From: Burkholderiales bacterium
GTDB taxonomy: Bacteria; Pseudomonadota; Gammaproteobacteria; Burkholderiales; Burkholderiaceae_C
Assembly: GCA_005793295.1 (NCBI GenBank)
Contig: SXSX01000175.1
Location: 1-12,107 of the forward strand
Reading direction: 5' to 3'
Length of the DNA stretch: 12,107 bases
Within the stretch, counting starts at the first letter, position 1; each line of letters opens with the position of its first letter. Positions 6,338 through 12,107 of the stretch are shown in pieces. The translations under genes were made by a program, and so were the position numbers. Under the pieces are notes generated by a model. That model had not been told where the DNA came from. It worked only from the letters and a program-made list of their open reading frames with translations, and searched no databases.

Positions 6338-7073
6338 CCGCTTGGCCGCCAAAGTCAGCCCGTTCTAAATAGGCCAATACCCGCTGGGCCGCCTCTTTTG
6401 TGCTGGAAAGCTGTCCTTGGGCGTGCAAGCCCGCAAAGTTGCCTTGGTCGGGAAAGGCGAGGGGGTCTGCACTTCTGAGATCGGTTTGCATATTTGTATC
6501 AATCACGCCTGGCGCAAGGGAGCAAACTTTGGCCCCGTGGGGTCGCAAGGCTTCTTCTAAGGCGACGCAACGCGTGAAATGGTCCATGCCCGCTTTGGCG
6601 GCGCAGTACGCAGCAGAAGACGCCATGGGTCTGCGACCTAAGCCCGAGGAAATGTTGAGTACCTTGCGCTGGGCTGTCCAATGTTGGGTGGCGTTTAAAA
6701 AGGCAGCGCACAGCTGCATTGGCGCCTCTAGCCCAACGCGTAAAGCGTAGGCGAGTTGTAAAGGGTCGTTGTCTTGGGTAGGCGCCAGTGGGCCTATGAC
6801 GCCCGCGTTGTTGATCAAAGTGGCATTTTTTAGCGCGCTTGAATCAAGCGCAGACAGCCACGTACTTAAACGCGCAGCTGCCGAAGCCCCTTCGCTTAAA
6901 TCTGCGCTCCATTGTTCCAAAAAAGTACCGTGTTTCTCAGCTGCTTTGGTGAGGCTGTCGTCCGTGTTGCGGGAAATACAGAGCAGCCGAACGTTGGGCT
7001 GTAATAGTTGGCGAGCCATGGCTTGGCCCATGCCTTTGGATGCGCCAGTCAAGATAACGAGTGTGTTTTGCAT
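6318..7073 (-). CDS. SDR-family oxidoreductase (sepiapterin/benzil reductase-like)
   Basis: The product is a 251-residue short-chain dehydrogenase/reductase that would use NADP(H) to interconvert a carbonyl and an alcohol in the cytoplasm. The cofactor loop TGASKGMG is at 9-16 and NNAG at 88-91. The catalytic Ser lies in NISSGLG (142-143) and YxxxK at Tyr156/Lys160. At the place where most SDRs have the fourth catalytic residue (VNLxAP), this protein reads VGLEAP, with Gly114 replacing Asn. The ATG at 7073 has AGAGG four bases upstream. The gene is followed on the same strand by bktB. The overall form resembles the sepiapterin or benzil reductase-like group, but the substrate cannot be named. 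A role in reducing the thiolase product is only a guess and is not supported by PhaB-type signature residues. Confidence 0.88.
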   Translation of the reverse strand: MQNTLVILTGASKGMGQAMARQLLQPNVRLLCISRNTDDSLTKAAEKHGTFLEQWSADLSEGASAAARLSTWLSALDSSALKNATLINNAGVIGPLAPTQDNDPLQLAYALRVGLEAPMQLCAAFLNATQHWTAQRKVLNISSGLGRRPMASSAAYCAAKAGMDHFTRCVALEEALRPHGAKVCSLAPGVIDTNMQTDLRSADPLAFPDQGNFAGLHAQGQLSSTKEAAQRVLAYLERADFGGQAVADVRE

Positions 7074-7095
7074 AGTGCCTCTGTAGTTGTCTGCT

Positions 7096-7124
7096 ATTTT
7101 GACAGTCTGAGTGATCCGTCACAA
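7096..7124 (-). promoter_or_regulatory. Candidate promoter for the SDR-bktB unit
   Basis: On the minus strand TTGTGA (7124-7119), a spacer of exactly 17 bases and CAAAAT (7101-7096) each match the sigma-70 consensus at four of six positions. The transcript would start near 7089, about 16 bases before the SDR start codon. The site lies in the 58-base divergent gap shared with yaeQ. Confidence 0.4.
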
Positions 7125-7131
7125 TCGGAGC

Positions 7132-7692
7132 ATGGCTATTAAATCAACCATTTTCAAAGCGAATCTGCAAATTGCAGACATCGACAACAGCTATTACGCA
7201 GACCACGCCCTGACTTTAGCCCGTCACCCCAGCGAGACGGATGAGCGCATGATGGTCCGATTGGTTGCACTGGCTTTGCACGCCCACACACTCCAATCGG
7301 TTTGCCATGGTGATGGAACCTTGGCTTTTGGTGCGGGTTTGTCGGACCCCGACGAACCCGATGTGTGGCTGAGAGACTTTACGGGCAGAACACGGCTTTG
7401 GATCGAGGTCGGTCAACCCGAAGACAAGCCCTTGATCAAAGCATGCGGCAAGTCCGATGCGGTGGTTTTGTATTGTTTTAACCACGCTGCGGAGGTGTGG
7501 TGGAAGACGATGGAAAACAAACTCAGCCGACCTCAAAATTTACGCGTTTACCGAATTCCTACCGAGGCTTCACAGTCGCTGATCGGTTTGGCACAACGCA
7601 GCATGCAATTACAAGCGACGGTCCAAGAAGGCGTTTTGACCTTAGGCGATGCGAATACAACGGTTGAAATTGAGCCAGTCAAATGGAAGTGA
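7132..7692 (+). CDS. yaeQ: YaeQ family protein
   Basis: The product is a 186-residue protein of the widespread proteobacterial YaeQ family. E. coli YaeQ was reported as a multicopy suppressor of an rfaH defect, but its biochemical role is unsettled. Structures of the family show a PD-(D/E)xK nuclease-like core. The matching residues here are Asp77 in EPDVWL, Glu92 in LWIEVGQP and Lys99 in DKPLIK, which fit the acidic/Glu/Lys arrangement. The start at 7132 follows the usual family N-terminus (MAIKSTIFKA). A GTG 21 bases earlier is in frame but has no support. The only purine-rich tract, GGAG, ends one base before the ATG, which is too close for a normal ribosome binding site. A perfect TTGACA lies at 7099-7104 without a good -10. 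The 3' end faces recJ with 19 bases between. Confidence 0.92.
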   Translation: MAIKSTIFKANLQIADIDNSYYADHALTLARHPSETDERMMVRLVALALHAHTLQSVCHGDGTLAFGAGLSDPDEPDVWLRDFTGRTRLWIEVGQPEDKPLIKACGKSDAVVLYCFNHAAEVWWKTMENKLSRPQNLRVYRIPTEASQSLIGLAQRSMQLQATVQEGVLTLGDANTTVEIEPVKWK

Positions 7693-7711
7693 ATGGGGCA
7701 GGCGGCGTCAT

Positions 7712-9424
7712 TTAAATCTGCGCCCCCTCTACCAAGAAGCGCACCCGCCGCACACCATTCCACTCATCCGCATCTAAGCGGAATGCCAAAGTCACCTTGG
7801 CCGGTAAGGGTTCGGTATGGCTGAACCAAATGGCATCAATGGGTTGGCCTTGGTGTTTAAGCTTGAGAGCCAAGTGCTTTTCACCCACCAAGCGCTGAGA
7901 AATAATTTCAACCTCTTCGCTAAAGGTGGGAGCTGCAAATCCCTGCCCCCAAACTTCACGGTGTAAGGTGTCTACTAAATCGACCCGGCGGTATTCGGGG
8001 GCGAGCGGCCCGTCGGTGGCAAGTTGGCGCTGCAAGGTGGCTGCGTCCAACCATTCGTGTGCGACTTCGCTCAGCGCGTTCTCAAAGGTATCGAAATGTT
8101 CCTCGGCCACCGTGCAACCCGCCGCCATTGCGTGGCCGCCAAAACGCAGCAGCACGCCGGGATAGCGTTTGGCGACCAAGTCCAAAGCATCGCGCAAATG
8201 AAAACCAGGAATGGAGCGTCCTGAGCCTTTGAGCTCATGCTCTTTGCCAGGCGCTTGGCTAGCCGCAAAAACGAAGGCGGGCCGGTGGAGTTTGTCTTTG
8301 ATGCGCGAGGCCACGATGCCCACCACGCCTTCATGGAAGTCGGGGTCAAAGACGCAGATGGCGGGGGGAGGCTCATCGCCTTCATCAAACAAAGACTCCG
8401 CCACTTGCATGGCCTGCTCGCGCATGTCGCCTTCAATCACGCGGCGTTCTCGGTTGATGGTGTCCAAGGTGCGGGCCAGTTCATCGGCGTGGGTGGGGTC
8501 GTCAGTCAGCAGGCATTCAATGCCCAGCGTCATATCCGACAGACGGCCTGCGGCGTTGATGCGCGGGCCCAACGCGAAACCAAAGTCAAAGGTGGTGGCC
8601 GTCGCGGCTTGGCGACCCGATGCTACAAACAAACTGGCCATCCCGGCAGGCATCGCTAAAGCACGAGCGCGTTTGAGTCCTTGGGCGACTAAACGGCGAT
8701 TGTTGGCATCGAGCTTGACCACGTCAGCCACCGTTCCCAGCGCAACCAAAGGCAACAAGGTATCCAATTTGGGCTGTTGGGCTGCGTTTGAAAAAACACC
8801 GCGCTTGCGCAGCTCAGCGCGAAGGGCCAACAGCACATAAAACATCACGCCCACACCTGCCAAGGCTTTGCTCTCAAAGGTACAGCCGGGTTGGTTAGGG
8901 TTCACGATCACATCTGCAGCTGGCAAGTTAGTCGCTGGTAAATGGTGGTCTGTGACAAGCACTTGCAAGCCTAAAGCTTTGGCGTGGGCCACGCCTTCCA
9001 TACTGGCAATTCCGTTGTCAACCGTAATCAATACATCGGCGCCTTGGTCAAAGACCCGCTGGGCGATGGGCGCGGTCAGTCCGTAACCGTCGACCACCCG
9101 ATCGGGCACCAAATAGCATACGTTTTTGGCTCCAAGCAGTTTCAGGCCGCGAACAGCAACCGCACAGGCCGTTGCGCCGTCACAGTCGTAATCAGCCACG
9201 ATGCACAGGCGCTTGTCCTGCGCGATGGCATCTGCCAATAAAACGGCAGCGCTGGCAACCCCGAGCAAGGACTCAGGTGGCAGAAGCTTGGTCAGGTCGT
9301 TGTCGAGTTCGTCGGGATGTCGTACCCCGCGGGCGGCGTACAAGCGCGCTAGCAAGGGGTGAACCCCCGCTTGTTCAAGCGCCCACACGCTGCGCGGAGG
9401 GATGTCTCTGGGGGTGATATTCAT
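7712..9424 (-). CDS. recJ: Single-stranded-DNA-specific exonuclease RecJ
   Basis: The product is a 570-residue RecJ, the 5'-3' single-strand exonuclease of RecF-pathway recombination, mismatch repair and base excision repair. The DHH-superfamily motifs are complete: VADYDCDG (Asp78, Asp80, Asp82), ITVDNG (Asp136), the namesake DHH at 159-161, VNPNQPGC, and the DHHA1 nucleic-acid-binding block FGGHAMAAG around 428-436. The length is normal. The start at 9424 overlaps the stop codon of the upstream RpfE-like gene in an ATGA. This implies translational coupling and rules out the longer GTG start at 9484. No ribosome binding site precedes this ATG, as expected for reinitiation. Confidence 0.96.
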   Translation of the reverse strand: MNITPRDIPPRSVWALEQAGVHPLLARLYAARGVRHPDELDNDLTKLLPPESLLGVASAAVLLADAIAQDKRLCIVADYDCDGATACAVAVRGLKLLGAKNVCYLVPDRVVDGYGLTAPIAQRVFDQGADVLITVDNGIASMEGVAHAKALGLQVLVTDHHLPATNLPAADVIVNPNQPGCTFESKALAGVGVMFYVLLALRAELRKRGVFSNAAQQPKLDTLLPLVALGTVADVVKLDANNRRLVAQGLKRARALAMPAGMASLFVASGRQAATATTFDFGFALGPRINAAGRLSDMTLGIECLLTDDPTHADELARTLDTINRERRVIEGDMREQAMQVAESLFDEGDEPPPAICVFDPDFHEGVVGIVASRIKDKLHRPAFVFAASQAPGKEHELKGSGRSIPGFHLRDALDLVAKRYPGVLLRFGGHAMAAGCTVAEEHFDTFENALSEVAHEWLDAATLQRQLATDGPLAPEYRRVDLVDTLHREVWGQGFAAPTFSEEVEIISQRLVGEKHLALKLKHQGQPIDAIWFSHTEPLPAKVTLAFRLDADEWNGVRRVRFLVEGAQI

Positions 9425-10326
9425 AGGGAGAGGAGCATGGAAGCCACAGAAGGCGGTTGAATTCGGTTGCGTAAACGCTGCCACAGGTTTTGGGGCTGGT
9501 ACTCAAAGGTTTGCGCTTGGGTCGCACCGCAGAGAGAAAGTTGCGCATTCTGTACATCGGACAAAAGCGCTTTCAAAGGCCCTTGGTCCATCGCATGCCA
9601 AGCCGCCATCCACGCGTATGCGTCATCCCGCAGCGCTGGCGCTTGTAAGTGATTCAGGACTTCGACGTCTGGCATCGCGGGCAAGCTGCTTTCGGTAGTT
9701 GTCAAACTCCCAGTGCCACTGAGCCAAAACGAACTCACCGGCAAAGCGCCGCGAGCGGTCCGCGCATCGTTGATGGGGTGGGTATAGAGCAGCATTTGCA
9801 TTTCGTTTTGTAAACGGCGAATGGACTTGGCTTGGGCTTGCCTTGGAATCCACAGGTCTACAGGCTGCCCTCGAACGCGCGCAAGAGAAGCGGTCGGAAA
9901 ATCACGTAAAAGCGGTCCTTGTGCGATCCAGGTTCCTGCGTCTAGCCACTGCAAGGTTAGCCCGTCTTCTAAAAAGTAGGGCGCCATCGCTTGCATCAAG
10001 GCCTGGGATTCGGTGTCGTCTAGAGCGAGCTCGGCTGGATCGGTCATCGCCACATGGTTGGCCTGCACTTTGAGGTGACACGGTGTGATTAACGCGCTGT
10101 CAGAGAGTCCGGTCTTCAGTGCGGCCCAAGGAATAAGGCCATCAGGAAAGCGGCCCCCGCTCATAATTCGCTCAGATAAGGGGGATAAATCGGAACTTTT
10201 TCCGCTTACTCGGAAGGCTAAGGGCATTGCCATCAGCAATTGGCGCAAATGGGGCAATTGCAATTGGGCCACGGCCAAACGGCATTGCTCTCCAATGGGC
10301 GCGGCAAAGGGAATCACGATGTGCAT
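9421..10326 (-). CDS. RpfE-type/COG4255 protein, function unknown (sometimes annotated phosphoglycerate mutase)
   Basis: The product is a 301-residue protein starting MHIVIPFAAP, the form I associate with the RpfE-type or COG4255 proteins that precede recJ in many beta- and gammaproteobacteria. In Xanthomonas rpfE lies in the rpf virulence-regulation region near recJ. Automated annotations sometimes call it a cofactor-independent phosphoglycerate mutase, but I see no metal-binding or phosphatase motif that supports an enzymatic role. It has no signal peptide or membrane segment and should be cytoplasmic. The ATG at 10326 is chosen because the frame further upstream runs into the divergent lolC coding region and reads as low-complexity His/Arg/Asn. 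Its stop overlaps the recJ start by four bases, so the two are probably one operon. The family assignment comes from the N-terminus and synteny, so it is moderate. Confidence 0.6.
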   Translation of the reverse strand: MHIVIPFAAPIGEQCRLAVAQLQLPHLRQLLMAMPLAFRVSGKSSDLSPLSERIMSGGRFPDGLIPWAALKTGLSDSALITPCHLKVQANHVAMTDPAELALDDTESQALMQAMAPYFLEDGLTLQWLDAGTWIAQGPLLRDFPTASLARVRGQPVDLWIPRQAQAKSIRRLQNEMQMLLYTHPINDARTARGALPVSSFWLSGTGSLTTTESSLPAMPDVEVLNHLQAPALRDDAYAWMAAWHAMDQGPLKALLSDVQNAQLSLCGATQAQTFEYQPQNLWQRLRNRIQPPSVASMLLSL

Positions 10327-10368
10327 TCGTGCATTGTCTCGCACTGGGAAAACCCGGCCGCACAATGC
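10321..10368. repeat. Inverted repeat and tandem 8-mer between the RpfE-like gene and lolC
   Basis: The divergent gap holds a perfect 7-bp inverted repeat, GCATTGT (10331-10337) and ACAATGC (10362-10368), 24 bases apart. Directly beside it, GTGCATTC-GTGCATTG (10321-10336) is a near-perfect tandem 8-mer that runs into the RpfE-like start codon. Neither flanking gene has a clear ribosome binding site or sigma-70 promoter here. Confidence 0.35.
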
Positions 10369-10380
10369 CACAATATCCCG

Positions 10381-11640
10381 GTGAAACAAATTCCCTACGA
10401 ACTTCTTATCGGTTGGCGCTACACCCGCGCAGGCCGCTCTACCCGGCGTAACGGCTTTATCTCGTTTATCTCGGGCGTGTCGATGTTGGGTATTGCATTG
10501 GGTGTTGCGGCGCTCATTATTGTGCTCAGCGTGATGAACGGATTTCAAAAAGAAGTGCGCGACCGCATGCTCAGCGTAGTCTCCCATATTGAGATTTACG
10601 CCGCCGGAGGGAACGCCTTGGCCAACCCAGCGCAAACCTTGTTAGAAGCCAAATCCAACCCCCAAGTCATTGGGGCAGCTCCCTTTATTGCCGCCCAAGC
10701 ACTTTTGGCCCGCGGCGAAGACATGAAAGGCGCTTTGGTTCGCGGAATCGATCCGGCTTTAGAACATGAAGTTACCGATTTGGCTCAGGGTGCTCAGCAG
10801 CAGTTGCTCAGCCAACTGGTGCCCGGGAGTTTCGGGGTGGTCTTGGGCAACGAGTTGGCCCGAAGTATGGGGGTGGTGGCCGGCGACAAAGTTACGCTGA
10901 TCGCGCCGAGCGGTCAAATTACCCCGGCAGGTGTGGTGCCCCGATTAAAGCAAATGACCGTCTTGGGAACGTTCGACTCCGGACACTTTGAGTACGACTC
11001 CACCTTGGTCTTGCTGCACTGGGAAGATGCAGCCAAGATTTTCCGTTTAGAAGGGCCAACGGGGGTTCGCTTGAAGTTACGCGATCTCCATCTGGCCCGA
11101 CAAGTTGCTGCAGACTTAAGCAAATCATTAACCGGCGATTTGTATTTGCGCGATTGGACCCGTCAGAACCGTACGTGGTTTGCTGCAGTCCAAGTCGAAA
11201 AACGCATGATGTTTATTATTTTGACCCTGATCGTTGCAGTGGCCGCCTTTAACTTGGTGAGCACTTTGGTGATGACGGTCACAGACAAGCGGGCAGACAT
11301 CGCCATCTTGCGCACCCTGGGCGCCAGTCCTGCCAGCATCATGGGGATTTTTATGGTTCAAGGGGCGATGGTGGGAGTGATCGGTACTTTGGCCGGACTT
11401 GTCTTGGGCTTAGGCGTTGCTTTGAATATTGATGTGATCGTTCCGGGCTTGGAGCATTTGCTTGGAGCGAGCTTCTTGCCCCAAGATATTTACCTCATCA
11501 GTCGCATGCCGAGCGACCCGCAACAGGCCGATATCGTGCCTGTGGCGGTAATCAGTTTATTGATGGCATTTGTAGCGACCCTTTACCCGAGCTGGCGTGC
11601 CTCGCAAGTGAATCCTGCCGAGGCCTTGCGCTATGAATAA
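10381..11640 (+). CDS. lolC: Lipoprotein-releasing ABC transporter permease, LolC/LolE (LolF-like) family
   Basis: The product is a 419-residue inner-membrane permease of the LolCDE system, which extracts mature lipoproteins from the inner membrane and passes them to LolA. Four membrane segments are visible: about 32-54, 276-300, 320-350 and 384-403, with the large periplasmic domain between the first and second. A TPAGVVPR turn at 181-188 sits where E. coli LolC has the LolA-binding Hook, and GTFDSGHFEYDS follows. The GTG at 10381 is the chosen start because it gives the family N-terminus VKQIPYELLIGWRYTR. No ribosome binding site is visible before it, and the open frame upstream is not family-like. 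The stop overlaps the lolD start by eight bases. Many non-enteric bacteria carry one hybrid permease (LolF) instead of LolC plus LolE, and this may be such a case. Confidence 0.93.
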   Translation: MKQIPYELLIGWRYTRAGRSTRRNGFISFISGVSMLGIALGVAALIIVLSVMNGFQKEVRDRMLSVVSHIEIYAAGGNALANPAQTLLEAKSNPQVIGAAPFIAAQALLARGEDMKGALVRGIDPALEHEVTDLAQGAQQQLLSQLVPGSFGVVLGNELARSMGVVAGDKVTLIAPSGQITPAGVVPRLKQMTVLGTFDSGHFEYDSTLVLLHWEDAAKIFRLEGPTGVRLKLRDLHLARQVAADLSKSLTGDLYLRDWTRQNRTWFAAVQVEKRMMFIILTLIVAVAAFNLVSTLVMTVTDKRADIAILRTLGASPASIMGIFMVQGAMVGVIGTLAGLVLGLGVALNIDVIVPGLEHLLGASFLPQDIYLISRMPSDPQQADIVPVAVISLLMAFVATLYPSWRASQVNPAEALRYE

Positions 11641-12107
11641 ATCCACGAACATTTTGTTGGAATGCAAGGGCTTAACCAAGCGTTTTGTTGAAGGCCGCTT
11701 GGATGTCTCCGTCTTGCAAGGGGTAGATTTGCAAGTGCAGCGCGGAGAAACGCTGGCGATTGTAGGAAGCTCAGGCTCCGGAAAAAGTACCTTGCTACAT
11801 TTGCTTGGGGGTTTAGACGCACCTACCAGCGGAAGCGTCACTTTGTGTGGCAACAAACTCGCGGGGCTGGATGCCGCAGCGCAAGGGCGCCTTCGCAACG
11901 CCCATCTCGGTTTTGTGTACCAGTTCCATCACCTGCTTCCAGAATTCAGTGCCTTAGAAAACGTAGCTATGCCCCTGACCATTCGCCGAATGGACGCGGG
12001 CCAAGCAAAGGCCCAAGCGCAAAGAATGCTCGAAAGCGTAGGATTGTCAGGTCGCATGCACCACCGCCCGTCAGAACTCTCTGGCGGTGAGCGCCAGCGC
12101 GTGGCGA
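11633..12107 (+). CDS. lolD: Lipoprotein-releasing ABC transporter ATPase LolD (3'-truncated)
   Basis: The first 158 residues of LolD, the cytoplasmic ATPase that powers the Lol permease, are present, and the window ends inside the gene. The Walker A motif GSSGSGKST is at 45-53 with Lys51, the Q-loop Gln97 lies in VYQFHHLLPEF (typical of LolD and other MacB-type ATPases), and the ABC signature LSGGERQRVA is at 149-158. Walker B and the H-loop would lie just outside. The ATG at 11633 overlaps the end of the permease gene by eight bases in a different frame, so the two are translationally coupled. The start is supported by this overlap and by the family N-terminus. Roughly 70 more residues are expected beyond the edge. 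Confidence 0.95.
   Translation, partial: MNKSTNILLECKGLTKRFVEGRLDVSVLQGVDLQVQRGETLAIVGSSGSGKSTLLHLLGGLDAPTSGSVTLCGNKLAGLDAAAQGRLRNAHLGFVYQFHHLLPEFSALENVAMPLTIRRMDAGQAKAQAQRMLESVGLSGRMHHRPSELSGGERQRVA

Noticed and set aside
7111..7122. Small dyad GTGA-TCCG-TCAC in the SDR-yaeQ gap
   Set aside because: Four-base arms are expected by chance, and the dyad overlaps the promoter spacer without other support.
7693..7728. Possible bidirectional terminator between yaeQ and recJ
   Set aside because: GGGGCAG and CTGCGCCCC pair only with a bulge around a 16-base loop, and no T-tract follows on either strand.
8211..8840. 209-codon open frame on the plus strand opposite recJ
   Set aside because: It lies wholly antisense to recJ, whose motifs are intact. 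The translation is rich in Ser, Arg, Ala and Lys without domains, as expected for a mirror frame of a coding region.
10240..10380. N-terminal extension of the lolC frame by 47 codons
   Set aside because: It overlaps the start of the divergent RpfE-like gene and has no family similarity. The permease family starts at the GTG at 10381.
10327..10635. N-terminal extension of the RpfE-like frame by 103 codons
   Set aside because: It would run antisense through the start of lolC and reads as biased His/Asn/Arg sequence. The family N-terminus begins at 10326.
1..12107. Search for CRISPR arrays, tRNA or rRNA genes, insertion sequences, phage genes or toxin-antitoxin pairs
   Set aside because: No regularly spaced repeats, no RNA gene signatures, no transposase-like frames and no terminal inverted repeats were seen. 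All substantial space is taken by recognisable chromosomal genes.

Overview
The window reads as ordinary chromosome from a betaproteobacterium of the order Burkholderiales, most like a freshwater Comamonadaceae lineage. The evidence is the BktB-type thiolase whose catalytic residue numbering matches Cupriavidus BktB, the pairing of an RpfE/COG4255-type protein with recJ, a LolC-like permease followed by lolD, and a moderate GC content. The genus cannot be fixed from sequence alone. No tRNA, rRNA, CRISPR array, insertion sequence or phage gene is visible, coding density is high, and no gap exceeds about 190 bases.

Left part (1-4320). A serine hydrolase of the class C beta-lactamase/EstB type is cut by the left edge inside its SxxK motif. 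It converges on an MDR-family NADP-dependent oxidoreductase. Upstream of that gene, on the same strand, lies phoX, a large Tat-exported alkaline phosphatase. A strong intrinsic terminator separates phoX from the oxidoreductase. A Pho-box-like 7-4-7 repeat with a well-placed -10 lies in front of phoX and suggests phosphate-starvation control.

Middle part (4320-7692). Divergent from phoX is a small 2-oxoglutarate/Fe(II) dioxygenase of unknown substrate. Its 3' end overlaps, tail to tail, the end of bktB (beta-ketothiolase). bktB lies 82 bases downstream of an SDR oxidoreductase on the same strand, and its leader can fold into two mutually exclusive hairpins, one of which hides the ribosome binding site. 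yaeQ is divergent from the SDR gene with 58 bases between them.

Right part (7712-12107). recJ, the 5'-3' single-strand exonuclease, is translationally coupled through an ATGA overlap to an upstream RpfE/COG4255-type gene. Divergent from that pair is a lipoprotein-release operon: a LolC/LolE-family permease overlapping lolD, the ATPase, which runs off the right edge.

The genes do not form one pathway. They are separate housekeeping or metabolic units: phosphorus acquisition, beta-ketoacyl-CoA metabolism, DNA repair and lipoprotein trafficking. I see no convincing undescribed multi-gene system. The points most worth following are the phoX control region, the bktB leader and the orphan dioxygenase.
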